From NCBI RefSeq assembly GCF_050916235.1, contig NZ_CP104854.1, positions 2,480,001 to 2,544,000 on the forward strand: a DNA stretch of 64,000 bases, given 5' to 3'. Source of the stretch: Maridesulfovibrio sp050916235 (GTDB taxonomy: Bacteria; Desulfobacterota; Desulfovibrionia; Desulfovibrionales; Desulfovibrionaceae). The notes beneath the pieces were generated by a model. That model did no database searches and was not told where the DNA came from. It worked only from the letters and a program-made list of their open reading frames with translations. The first letter of the stretch is position 1, and each line of letters starts with the position of its first letter. Below are positions 32,172 through 40,968 of this stretch, one piece after another. The translations under genes were made by a program, and so were the position numbers.

Positions 32172-33350
32172 ATGAGAAATATTTTACTCGTTGAAGGTGG
32201 GAACGTTTGTAATACCGTCTTCAGAAAGATTATCGGTGACAAGGCAAGTCTTACATGTGCGGGAAGCGGAGAGGAGGGGCTTGAGGCTTTGGTCTCCTCA
32301 ACTCCGTATCAGGTTGTTATTGCGGATTATGTGTTGCCCGGAATGCGCGGAACAGAGTTTCTGGCCAAGGCCAGGGAGTTGTTTCCCGGGGTAGTCCGCA
32401 TACTTATCTGCGGTAACAAGAACTATAATGTAGCAGTCAATGCCATTAATGAATGCGGGGTATTCCGTTTCCTGCCCAAGCCATGTTCTGCCAGTGTGAT
32501 GCGCAAGGCATTGCGTGATGCCTTTGAATATCATCGCTGCCTGAATTATGGGCAGGAAATGATGGACAAGAGCGTCGGGAGTGTCATTCGGCTGGTAAGT
32601 GACGTTGCTTCTCTGCTTAAACCGGAGCGCAATGCTCGGACAACGAGGATGCTGCCGACCATCAAGTCTCTGTCCAGAAAGCTTGGTGACCCTGATCCGT
32701 GGAGCACCGAGATAGCAGCTGTCCTGTCGATGATCGGTTTTGTATTCCTTCCGGAACCTTTACTGGAAAAAGTGGAAGAGGGTACTGTTCTCAAGGGGTA
32801 TGATTATGAGGTTTATGTTCAACATACCCGCTATTCGTCCAAGCTCATATCCGGTGTGCCGCGTCTTGAGAGTGTGGCAACGATTCTTTCTCTGCAGGAA
32901 GCTCATTATCTGCAGGATGTCGGGGACGGAAAGGTTGCAGGGGACGAGATTCCGCTTGGAGCAAGAATACTGAAGGTTGTTTCAGATTATGACCGTTTGA
33001 GTATGGGAGACAGATCCAAGGGAGAAGTCATTGCCATGCTGAAAAGGCGACCAGAACGCTATGACCCGGGCGTGATAACCTGTCTTGTGGACTTTCTGGG
33101 CAGGGATGCCTGTTACTATGTCCGAGAAGTCTATCCGCTGGGACTGGAAGCAGGGATGACCATCGCGGAGGATGTTTTTGGCACGGTAAAAGGCAGGAAG
33201 GTTAAATTTATATCAAAAGGGCAGGTTCTTACAGATAGTAATATCGATTATATATATAAAAACGGTGAAAATATTCTCGATATTACCCGAAAGATTAAAG
33301 TCAGGGAAAGTCACGGCCCTGATGATTTGTCAATTGCCGGAGAGGTTTGA
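32172..33350 (+). CDS. Response regulator with a degenerate HD-GYP-type output domain
   Basis: 392 residues. Residues 1-120 are a receiver with the phospho-acceptor Asp in VVIADYVLPGMRG and Lys in FLPKPC; the N-terminal acid pair is replaced (LLVEGGN). The remainder aligns with HD-GYP proteins (IPLGARILKVVSDYDRL), but the catalytic HD is replaced (AAVLSMIGFVFLPEPLL) and no HHE/GYP motif is seen. It is probably a non-catalytic regulator or partner of the active HD-GYP protein whose gene overlaps its 3' end. Confidence 0.75.
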   Translation: MRNILLVEGGNVCNTVFRKIIGDKASLTCAGSGEEGLEALVSSTPYQVVIADYVLPGMRGTEFLAKARELFPGVVRILICGNKNYNVAVNAINECGVFRFLPKPCSASVMRKALRDAFEYHRCLNYGQEMMDKSVGSVIRLVSDVASLLKPERNARTTRMLPTIKSLSRKLGDPDPWSTEIAAVLSMIGFVFLPEPLLEKVEEGTVLKGYDYEVYVQHTRYSSKLISGVPRLESVATILSLQEAHYLQDVGDGKVAGDEIPLGARILKVVSDYDRLSMGDRSKGEVIAMLKRRPERYDPGVITCLVDFLGRDACYYVREVYPLGLEAGMTIAEDVFGTVKGRKVKFISKGQVLTDSNIDYIYKNGENILDITRKIKVRESHGPDDLSIAGEV

Positions 33351-34657
33351 TGATGGAGCAGGAAAGTAAGGAGTACAGGATTGAAGTTGAACGGCTCAGG
33401 GTCGGCGTCTTTATTCGCGTTGAAGGTGTGCCATGGTATCGTCATCCATTCCTTACGAGTAGTTTCAGGATAAAGAGTGATGATCAGATCGAAACCCTTA
33501 AGGCCTTGGGGCTTAAGAAAGTGGTTTGCATTCCTGATAAAAGTCTTGTGGCCCCGTTGAAGAGTGCAAAGAAGGAAGCTGTCAGGCCAGCGTTTTCCCT
33601 TCCCGGTGAGAATCCTGTGCCGGACGCATTTTATGAAGAAAAGCGGCAGCGGATAGAGATTCTCAAAGCGAAGAAGGAATCGGTTGCGCGGGCGGAAAGG
33701 CAGTACACCATTTCCGCGGATCAGATAGAAAACATAATGCTTTCCATAAATCGTGGTAACGCCCAGTACCTGGATGAAGCCATACAGCTTTCGAACGAGC
33801 TCTCAGGATATTTCGTGCGGGACAGGGAAGCCATAATGCATGTTCTGAATATGCAGGGTAACAAGAAGGATAATATCTACTACCATTCCTTGAACGTAAC
33901 CGTACTGGCGTTGATTCTTGGACGTTCGCTCGGCTTCACCGATGATGAAATGGCCCACCTGGCTTTGGGAGCCATCTTCCATGACATCGGGAAGTCCAGA
34001 ATAGAAAAGAAAGTGCTCTACAAGAGGGACAAGCTCACCAAGCCGGAGATGTTGCTCCTTCGCAAGCATCCGTATTTCGGGGTTGCTCTGCTGTCCGGGA
34101 ATCAGGAATTTCCAGTGGAATCCATGGACGTGGTCTATCAGCACCATGAGCGTTTTGACGGGAAAGGTTTTCCAAGGGGGTTGTGCGGTGGCAGCATAAG
34201 CAAGCTTGCAATGGTCCTTTCAGTTGCTAATTTTTACGATAAACTTATCAATAAGCGTGACATTGCCAAGTCCCTTACGCCCTATCAGGCACTGTCCTAT
34301 ATGTTCTCGCGCTGTTCACAGATGTTCGACAAGGAGCATCTGTCTGTGTTCATCCATTGTATGGGCATCTATCCGCCGGGAACAATTGTGGTCCTGAATA
34401 ACGAAATTCTAGGCATGGTAATATCTGTGAATTTGGCAAAGCCGCTGCAACCCAGTCTGGTTCTCTATGATCCGCAGGTTCCTCAGAATGAAGCATTGAT
34501 AATAGACCTTGAGAAGGAAACCGACCTGTATATTACGGATTCACTCAGCCCTGCAAAGCTTGAGAAGGAAGTCTACGAATACCTCTCTCCCCGGGCACGA
34601 ATCACATATTTTGTTGACCCCACCTTTTCTTCTGGCACGCAGTCTGACCAGCACTGA
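33350..34657 (+). CDS. HD-GYP cyclic-di-GMP phosphodiesterase with DUF3391 N-terminus
   Basis: About 435 residues. The N-terminal EVERLRVGVFIRVEGVPWYRHPF matches DUF3391, common in front of HD-GYP domains. A coiled stretch near 90-120 links to the HD-GYP domain with AIFHDIGKSRI (HD near 211) and QHHERFDGKGFPRG (GYP reads GFP). The ATG at 33350 or the next ATG at 33353 follows AGAGG; an in-frame TTG lies just before. The start touches the stop of the upstream receiver gene, so they are coupled. Confidence 0.85.
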   Translation: MMEQESKEYRIEVERLRVGVFIRVEGVPWYRHPFLTSSFRIKSDDQIETLKALGLKKVVCIPDKSLVAPLKSAKKEAVRPAFSLPGENPVPDAFYEEKRQRIEILKAKKESVARAERQYTISADQIENIMLSINRGNAQYLDEAIQLSNELSGYFVRDREAIMHVLNMQGNKKDNIYYHSLNVTVLALILGRSLGFTDDEMAHLALGAIFHDIGKSRIEKKVLYKRDKLTKPEMLLLRKHPYFGVALLSGNQEFPVESMDVVYQHHERFDGKGFPRGLCGGSISKLAMVLSVANFYDKLINKRDIAKSLTPYQALSYMFSRCSQMFDKEHLSVFIHCMGIYPPGTIVVLNNEILGMVISVNLAKPLQPSLVLYDPQVPQNEALIIDLEKETDLYITDSLSPAKLEKEVYEYLSPRARITYFVDPTFSSGTQSDQH

Positions 34658-34697
34658 TACGTTGCAGCCTTTACGGATTTACTGCCCGGCTTGTAAA

Positions 34698-35579
34698 CTA
34701 GGATTCTGGTGGCAACTGGGGAGATTTAGTTCCTTGCCCAGCTCCGTAGAAGGAGTTGTAGGCCAGCGTCAGCAACACTGCGAAGGCTGCCGAAACAACG
34801 CCGAGGGCCGCATTGTAAAATGGCGGAGACGCCAGGGCCAGCCGGATGAGCAGGGTTACCAGTGCAAAACCGGAATTTCGGAAGACCGCGTGGAAAGTGG
34901 GAAGATAACGTTGAGAAATTAGCACCAGCAGGATGTCGCTGAAAATCAGTACCGTGTAAAAGGTGCTGAAAAAGTCGAATGCGTGCCTGCCCTTGGAGAT
35001 CAGATAGAAATCATAGGCTCCAAGTCCGGCGAAGAGACCGAGCAGAAGCAGGGCCACTAGTTTCTTTGAGGCTACGTAGCTGAATTTGAAGGACGGTTTC
35101 AGCGGCCTGCCCGGTTTCTGGATGTGGTAGTAGATGCCTAGAAGAACGAATACGGCAAAGGCTCCCACTCCGTCTGACAGAATCTGGTAAATGGGAGTCA
35201 TGTTTCCTGTGAACGAAATCGGTTCGGGAAAATTCACCAGCTCTTTGAATGAATTCCGCATCAGGATCAGGCACAGGATTTCGAACTGCTTGCCCACTGA
35301 TTTGGAAAATGAGCACGGAAGAACGAAGATCAGGCTTATTACCTCCAGCACCAGAACCAGAGTGAAGGCAATGCCGACGGCTGCGTAGTGGCTCGTTGGT
35401 GTTTTGGCTGCGATGGCTGCCGGAAGAAGTCCGTGTCTGCCGAGTTCAATGCCCAGCAGGGCCGCGATAAAACAGGCAATCAGTGCCCCGGCCACCGCCC
35501 GCTGGGTTTTTTCATTTTCCCAGAAGGCGTGCAGGGGGTCGAAGGCGTAGGTGGCAAGTTCGTATGCTGAATATTTCAT
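34698..35579 (-). CDS. Multi-pass membrane protein of unknown family
   Basis: 293 residues with about seven hydrophobic helices and small polar loops. No recognised family motif. It overlaps the stop of the upstream PP2C phosphatase gene by 4 bp (ATGA), so the two are translated together. It may be the membrane partner or target of that phosphatase. Confidence 0.6.
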   Translation of the reverse strand: MKYSAYELATYAFDPLHAFWENEKTQRAVAGALIACFIAALLGIELGRHGLLPAAIAAKTPTSHYAAVGIAFTLVLVLEVISLIFVLPCSFSKSVGKQFEILCLILMRNSFKELVNFPEPISFTGNMTPIYQILSDGVGAFAVFVLLGIYYHIQKPGRPLKPSFKFSYVASKKLVALLLLGLFAGLGAYDFYLISKGRHAFDFFSTFYTVLIFSDILLVLISQRYLPTFHAVFRNSGFALVTLLIRLALASPPFYNAALGVVSAAFAVLLTLAYNSFYGAGQGTKSPQLPPES

Positions 35580-37771
35580 AAGAATTTTACAATTATGGCT
35601 GTGCAGTCGTCTTCAAGTGGCAGACCTTTGCGATGATTCTGAACTTCGTTCAGGAGCAGGTCCACCATGTCCTGGGCCGGTTTGTGGCAGTTTTCGCAGA
35701 TAATACGGCGCAGTTTGTCTTTGCCGAAAATCTCCCCTGCCGGGCTGTGGGCTTCCCAGATTCCGTCCGTATACAGGATCAGGATCTGTCCTGACTTTAT
35801 CGTGGTGACATTTTCCATGTACAGGAAATTCTCATCAACCCCAAGAGCCATCCCACCTCCCAGCAGTTCTTCGAAAGTATCTTCTGCCGGGGTATACAAC
35901 AGTGCCGGGTCATGTCCGGCTCTGATCCAGTTTATTTTTTTTTCTTCTATGCTGCAGATAAAGGTAAAGGCGGTCATGAAATGCCCCGTTTTGGAGCAGT
36001 CCTTTGTGATCAGCCTGTTTACCCGGCTGATAATATCAACCAGCGCGATTCCCTGTCCTGTCAGTGCCCTGATATAAGCCCGGGCACTGGTCATGAGCAG
36101 GGCCGCACTTATTCCGTGCCCTGAAACATCTCCGATGGAAGCGGCAAAAGTTTTGGGCCCGCAGGTCCTGCAGCCAAGAAAGTCATAATAATCTCCGCCT
36201 GTTTTTTCGGAGAATACACAGCGCGCTCCGATGTCGGCCCCGTCCACTACCGGCGGGCCCTGCGGAAACAGTGACTGCTGGGCTTCATCTGCAAGGGACA
36301 GAGCCTGCTGGGTTGCCGAGTGTTCCCTTAGCTGGGGAACCATGTTGTTGAAGTTGGCGGCAAGTTCACCCAGCTCATCTTTCGAGTGAAAGTCCGCCCG
36401 GACATCCCAGTCCCCGTTTCCGACCTTGATAACTGCTTCGGACAACTTGCTGATGGGGCGCGAAAAGCTTTTGGACGCGAAATAGGCCACCAGCGCTATG
36501 GCTGCGATGACAAAAATTGCAATCCACGAAGTCCCCTCGTACTGGTTGGCAATACTTTCGCGAACATACTGCTCGGCTTCATCCGCTTCGGCCGTAAAGT
36601 CGCGGACCGGGGTGATGAGCAGCAGAGACAGGGACTTGTTTATGGGGCTGTATGTCCAGAGACACGGAATGCCCTTGAAGTTCATCTGGAGAACTCCTGA
36701 GTCCCCCTTGCTTACATCTTCTATCAGGGTTTCGAATTCAGGGGTGTCCTCGGTCAGCCATTCCGGTTCCGGCGGGGCCAGCCAGAATCTTCCAGGCATT
36801 GTGTGGACGGTGTCCTGCAGAGGGTCATCGCCGACCTTACCGACCACAAGCAGGGAGTTGCGATGTTCTTTTTCATCAAGGCGGGAGGATACCATCATGG
36901 TTTCGGTCCGGCCATTGTTTCCAACTATCAGAGAGCTGTTGAGAGCCGCTCCGACAGGGATGACCAGAGATGCTGCTCCAATAAATTTACCGTCATGATC
37001 TGTCAGCGGGGCGGATAGACGGTAGCACAGGGTTCTTGTTGCAGCATCCGGGAAAGGCAGGGCCCAGCCAGCCTCCATACTTTTTTTCAGCTCCGTATAC
37101 CATGGATGGGTCCGGGCATCGTATTTTCTGGGAAAAGAGTCATGAGCCGGGTATGTAACCACAAGTCCGTTCTCAAGTATCACTTCCTGCCAGAGAACCA
37201 GATCTCCCAGGGTGGACCAGCAGGCCTGAAATGCATGCAGCAGGGGAGCAAGTCTGGATATCCCCTGTGCTGCCTGTTTCCTGGAAAGCCCCATGGGAAG
37301 CCAGAATGAAACGTGATCAAGCGAAATCGGCAGGTCAATTAAATCACCGCGCTGGATTGCAGCCATGGTGTGCTGCTCCTTGCGGTTCATCCCTTTGCCC
37401 ATCAGGGCTCTTTTTTTGTAAGCCGGGTTGTTTATCAGGGCAGGGGGGTCTTCGCTTCCGTCCGGGGTGGTTATATAGGGCTTGCTCTGCATTGGAGCCA
37501 CGTCGTCGTCCGTCAATCTGATTTCAGCTTCACCCTGCACGCTCTTAAGGGTTGTGCGGTAGAGGCGGTCTTCAAGGTTGATCATGGCGGCAGTGCCTTT
37601 GGCCTGCCGTGACAGGCTCTCCGTAGCCCTTTCCAGCAGAGTCATTCTGGTCTGGGCCTGCAGGTCTGACCCCAGGGTCTTGAGCGAATTCAGTCCGTGG
37701 GTTTTCAGCACGAACAGGGGCACAAGGGAGAAGGTCAGCAGTATAATAAGTATTTTCCAGCGGATTTTCAT
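35576..37771 (-). CDS. RsbU-like PP2C (SpoIIE) serine phosphatase with Cache-type sensor and HAMP
   Basis: About 731 residues from MKIRWKILI; an ATG 24 bp upstream is the alternative start. A membrane helix is followed by a large periplasmic Cache-like sensor (about 60-370), a second helix, a HAMP domain (KSFSRPISKLSEAVIKVGNGDWDVRAD) and a SpoIIE/PP2C domain with GGDYYDFLG, FAASIGDVSGHGISAALLM and LYTDGIWEAH, which carry the metal-binding aspartates. Such enzymes dephosphorylate STAS proteins. A second copy lies at 54175-56313. Confidence 0.88.
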   Translation of the reverse strand: MKIRWKILIILLTFSLVPLFVLKTHGLNSLKTLGSDLQAQTRMTLLERATESLSRQAKGTAAMINLEDRLYRTTLKSVQGEAEIRLTDDDVAPMQSKPYITTPDGSEDPPALINNPAYKKRALMGKGMNRKEQHTMAAIQRGDLIDLPISLDHVSFWLPMGLSRKQAAQGISRLAPLLHAFQACWSTLGDLVLWQEVILENGLVVTYPAHDSFPRKYDARTHPWYTELKKSMEAGWALPFPDAATRTLCYRLSAPLTDHDGKFIGAASLVIPVGAALNSSLIVGNNGRTETMMVSSRLDEKEHRNSLLVVGKVGDDPLQDTVHTMPGRFWLAPPEPEWLTEDTPEFETLIEDVSKGDSGVLQMNFKGIPCLWTYSPINKSLSLLLITPVRDFTAEADEAEQYVRESIANQYEGTSWIAIFVIAAIALVAYFASKSFSRPISKLSEAVIKVGNGDWDVRADFHSKDELGELAANFNNMVPQLREHSATQQALSLADEAQQSLFPQGPPVVDGADIGARCVFSEKTGGDYYDFLGCRTCGPKTFAASIGDVSGHGISAALLMTSARAYIRALTGQGIALVDIISRVNRLITKDCSKTGHFMTAFTFICSIEEKKINWIRAGHDPALLYTPAEDTFEELLGGGMALGVDENFLYMENVTTIKSGQILILYTDGIWEAHSPAGEIFGKDKLRRIICENCHKPAQDMVDLLLNEVQNHRKGLPLEDDCTAIIVKFL

Positions 37772-37846
37772 GGGAACATTTAAACCCATCCACATGGATT
37801 ATTCAATGAGTAAAAGGTGAAATCCTTTTGACAAATACAAATTACG

Positions 37847-38530
37847 TCAGTTCAGGAAAGCTGTAAGAATGATGACCACACCAAGTGACGGAAGGAGATT
37901 GGCCAGATTAATGCGTTTAATGTCCAGCAGTGTCAGGCTTATGCCGATGATGAGCAGGCCGCCAGTGGCGGTAAGCTGGGCTATTATGAGCGGTGAGAAC
38001 CATTCCTGAAATACACTGGCAAAAATGGTCAGTGAGCCTTGATAGATGACCACCGGGATGAAGGAGAACAACACGCCCAGTCCGTAGGAAGATGCCAGCG
38101 CAATGGCGGCAAATCCGTCCAGAATTGATTTGGTGTAGAGTACGGTAGCATCGCCCTTGATGCCTTCCTCAAAAGAACCGATGATTGCCATGGCGCCGAT
38201 GCAGAATATCAGCGATGCGGTGATCATGCCGTCCACGAATCCGGTATCCTTGGACCCCACTGCTTTCTTCAGTTTGCCGGCAAGTTTCTCAAATATGGTG
38301 TCGAGGCGCAGAAGTTCTCCGATGACACCGCCGATGAGCAGACTGAAAATTAAGATCAGGATGTCCTGAACTTTCAGGGACATCTGTATTCCGATAAGGA
38401 TTACGCCAAGGCCGAGGGACTGAAAGATTATTTCCCTGATGCGCTCGGGAAAGCGGCTGTGCAGCAGAATACCGATGATGGAACCGCCGATGATGGCTGC
38501 TCCGTTTACAAGTGATCCGGTAGGTATCAT
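37847..38530 (-). CDS. DUF554-family membrane protein
   Basis: About 227 residues from the ATG at 38530, chosen because the family begins with a short GSLVNGAAIIGGSIIG-like helix; an upstream start at 38614 would add 28 polar residues. About six membrane helices; IGAMAIIGSFEEGIKGD and TKSILDGFAAIALASSYGLGV are typical of DUF554. Its function is unknown. It is a single gene followed by the phosphatase operon. Confidence 0.8.
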   Translation of the reverse strand: MIPTGSLVNGAAIIGGSIIGILLHSRFPERIREIIFQSLGLGVILIGIQMSLKVQDILILIFSLLIGGVIGELLRLDTIFEKLAGKLKKAVGSKDTGFVDGMITASLIFCIGAMAIIGSFEEGIKGDATVLYTKSILDGFAAIALASSYGLGVLFSFIPVVIYQGSLTIFASVFQEWFSPLIIAQLTATGGLLIIGISLTLLDIKRINLANLLPSLGVVIILTAFLN

Positions 38531-38694
38531 GGGAGAACTCTCTGATTGGATAGATTGTGGATAGGCGGTTATGAGTATCACTGAGTGCAGTCCTTTACAA
38601 TAGGGGCATGGCAAGACGTTAAGGAATCTTTATGTAATAAAAGATTATTGAACTATAAAGGCGCTGCAAATGTTTTTACGGGTCCCAAATAGCC

Positions 38695-38723
38695 TTGACA
38701 CAAGACTCGGTATCTAATATTAA
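38695..38723 (+). promoter_or_regulatory. Promoter of tRNA-Leu
   Basis: TTGACA (38695-38700), a 17-bp spacer and TATTAA (38718-38723), 15 bp before the tRNA 5' end. It is a near-consensus sigma-70 promoter. Confidence 0.85.
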
Positions 38724-38738
38724 CAATCCCTCACATAT

Positions 38739-38825
38739 GCCGGGATGGCGGAATTGGTAGACGCAGCGGACTCAAAATCCGCCGGCGGCAACGCCTTGCG
38801 AGTTCGAGTCTCGCTCCCGGTACCA
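38739..38825 (+). tRNA. tRNA-Leu (CAA)
   Basis: 87 nt with an encoded CCA and a long variable arm (class II). The anticodon CAA is at 38773-38775, and the T-loop GTTCGAGTC is present. The mobile island begins right after it, and the 3' end of a tRNA gene is a common integration site. Confidence 0.96.
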
Positions 38826-38834
38826 CTTGAAATT

Positions 38835-38870
38835 AAAGGGTTTTTCGCAGCAAGCGAAAGACCCTTTTTT
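38835..38870 (+). terminator. Terminator of tRNA-Leu
   Basis: Stem aaagggtttttcgc/gcgaaagaccctttt (one G-U pair) with a T tract, about 10 bp after the tRNA. Confidence 0.85.
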
Positions 38871-39071
38871 CATGCCTAAAATTGCTCTCCCCATACTCTT
38901 CCCCATAAAATCAAAAAAAGTGAAAAAAGTTTGATTAAGCTCAAATTTTACCTTTTTTTGCTCCCCATGCCGACGTGTGGGGAGAGTTCAGTTAATCAAT
39001 AAGCGATTTGTAAAAAAAATATAGCTCGGTTAAGGGAGGATAAAAATCTTTGAATAGCATGGAGTTTGAGA

Positions 39072-40022
39072 ATGAAAGAAACACAAGAAGATAAGTCTGT
39101 TGAAGTTCTTTCAGATCTGAGTGGTTCTGAAAATGGAAAAACACAACCTAAGGGCGAAAGCCCAGAACGTGAGAACCTTATTCAGCCTCTGTTTCAGGAA
39201 ATGCCTCTTCAGGATCGTCTGATAAAGGTGGCTGTATTGTTTTTCAGCATGTTTGGTCCTGCACTCATTTCGAAATATGCCCCTAGAGATCCAGACGGTT
39301 CGATTTTGACCTATATGTTTGTTCTGGCCTTTGTTTTTGGCGTGACGACTTATGTTTTTTACTTTGCGATTTCATTCATAATAGAGAACATGAGCTTGTT
39401 TCATAAAAAAGAAGTAAAGAGAAGAATTTCTGCCGCAACTCTGAGGCAACGATGGGACAGAGAGTCCGGTGCAGATTTTATTAATGCCGTGCTCGAAACA
39501 AGATTGAATGTATATTTGTTGTTTGAGAATAACTTGGCAAAGTTTGAAAAAATATTATTTTTCCATTCTTCATTTTTTAGCAGGAAGGTAAGAGCAATCA
39601 GGCTGTTTGATGAAAGGTGCTTCTTCGATCTTGATGAGGTTGAGAGGGTGGAAAAGAGGTATTCTAGGTTCTCAGCTGAAAATATACGTATTGCTGCGAT
39701 GGAAAATTCAGAAATCAAGAAGATGAAAGTAAGACTTGCTAAATATCGCACTCAGAAGGCTCGTGTTGCCAAGTCTGATAAGAAGTTAGATGCGGCTCGT
39801 AAGGAAATATATTTCTTTGCTAATATGATGCTTGAAATGGTGCAAGATCCATCTCCCAAAAAAGAATTTTCACACAAAGAATTTAAAGCAATTGCAGATA
39901 AGGTTGTAAATAATGATTACATCCAAAATTTGAAGCTGTGCCGTCCAGCAAATACGGTTATAGAGGAGTTTCGTGAAAACCTTCCAATCGAATTTCGGAT
40001 CGAAGGTAATAGTTCAAAATAA
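39072..40022 (+). CDS. Hypothetical membrane-anchored protein at the island edge
   Basis: 316 residues. Two adjacent hydrophobic helices lie near residues 58-76 and 84-108, then about 200 charged, helical residues, probably coiled coil. A GGAG site fits the ATG at 39072; an in-frame TTG at 39066 is less likely. It sits where an integrase is often found next to a tRNA-borne island but has no recombinase motif. Its AT-rich codon use differs from the core genes. No function is assigned. Confidence 0.6.
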   Translation: MKETQEDKSVEVLSDLSGSENGKTQPKGESPERENLIQPLFQEMPLQDRLIKVAVLFFSMFGPALISKYAPRDPDGSILTYMFVLAFVFGVTTYVFYFAISFIIENMSLFHKKEVKRRISAATLRQRWDRESGADFINAVLETRLNVYLLFENNLAKFEKILFFHSSFFSRKVRAIRLFDERCFFDLDEVERVEKRYSRFSAENIRIAAMENSEIKKMKVRLAKYRTQKARVAKSDKKLDAARKEIYFFANMMLEMVQDPSPKKEFSHKEFKAIADKVVNNDYIQNLKLCRPANTVIEEFRENLPIEFRIEGNSSK

Positions 40023-40029
40023 AAACCTA

Positions 40030-40089
40030 GGGACAAAATGGACAAAATGGACAAAACTGAGGATTTGTCCATTTTGTCCATTTTGTCCC
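40030..40089. repeat. 60-bp perfect palindrome built from GGACAAAAT iterons
   Basis: Three tandem GGACAAA(AT) units (40030-40055), an 8-base loop (actgagga), then three inverted units (40064-40089). The two 26-bp arms are perfect complements. It starts 7 bp after the stop of the hypothetical gene and ends about 295 bp before the AlpA start. It could be an iteron origin, an operator or a strong hairpin. Confidence 0.8.
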
Positions 40090-40384
40090 GCGTTCTCCAA
40101 TTGTTTTTCTTTTACACATCCGTTTTAGAATGGCTTGAATATATTTTACTCTCCCCTGTTCTGTCAGAAAAGTTTGAAGTTTTTTGCTTCGGTCTTCTAA
40201 GCAAGGCCTATTTTGCTAATGGACTAAAATATAGCATGTTTTTGCCTCCAAGTTCTGTAAGCCCACGACAGAACTTGAAGGGGGCGGCACAGAAGTTCCA
40301 CCCTTTCATATGGTTTTACTGGCCGATTAAACGTGATTGTCTTGCATCGAACAAAAAATACCTCCAACCAACAAGGAGAAAACG

Positions 40385-40594
40385 ATGCAAGGACTATTAA
40401 GCACGAAAGAAGCTGCTGAAAGATTGGGACTCAGCCCCGGAACTCTTGAAGTATGGCGTTGTCTTGGAAAAGGGCCGCGTTACATTAAAATCGGTAGGCG
40501 TGTCGGCTACGATCCAAAGGATCTGGACGCTTATGTGGAATCCTGCAAGGTCATTCCTCTTGAAGAACTGGCTGACTTGTCGAGGCACAGATGA
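40385..40594 (+). CDS. AlpA/excisionase-like helix-turn-helix regulator
   Basis: 69 residues from ATG 40385, which has an AAGGAG site 9 bp upstream. MQGLLSTKEAAERLGLSPGT and WRCLGKGPRYIKIGRRVGYDPKDLDAYV form the winged HTH of MerR/AlpA-type proteins that regulate or assist excision in integrative elements. It overlaps the DUF3987 gene by 4 bp (ATGA), so the two are coupled. Confidence 0.82.
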   Translation: MQGLLSTKEAAERLGLSPGTLEVWRCLGKGPRYIKIGRRVGYDPKDLDAYVESCKVIPLEELADLSRHR

Positions 40595-40968
40595 ACGAGT
40601 CCGGTCACGACATTCTCTCTCTGTTCGGGAACAAGGCCCCTGTTCCATTGGGGCCCAAGGACCCGCCCTCGCTTGCCTCAATCTCACTTCCTTCAATTCT
40701 GGCCGACTACAGCCATGAACTCAGCGAGTCTTTGCAGGTTCCGTATGAGATGGTTCTCTGCAATCTCTTTGGAGTCCTATCAACCGTAGCGCAGCGTAGG
40801 TTCCAGATACAGGTAAAGGACGGCTATCACGAGTCCTTGAATCTATACCTTGAAGTAATGGGATGGACCCGCCCGTACATAAACTCTTTGGCTTTTTCAC
40901 AGCGGTAAGCATAAACTGCCACTAAGCTTGTACGTAACGTTCAAACTCAAACGTAAGGAACGGGTCCA

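Noticed and set aside
40030..40089. CRISPR array
   Set aside because: The repeats are 9-bp iterons with no spacers; no CRISPR array or cas gene was seen anywhere in the window.
40038..40400. 120-codon frame starting MDKMDKTEDLSILSILSRVL
   Set aside because: Its start is the iteron palindrome itself, it lacks a ribosome site and its end runs into the AlpA gene.
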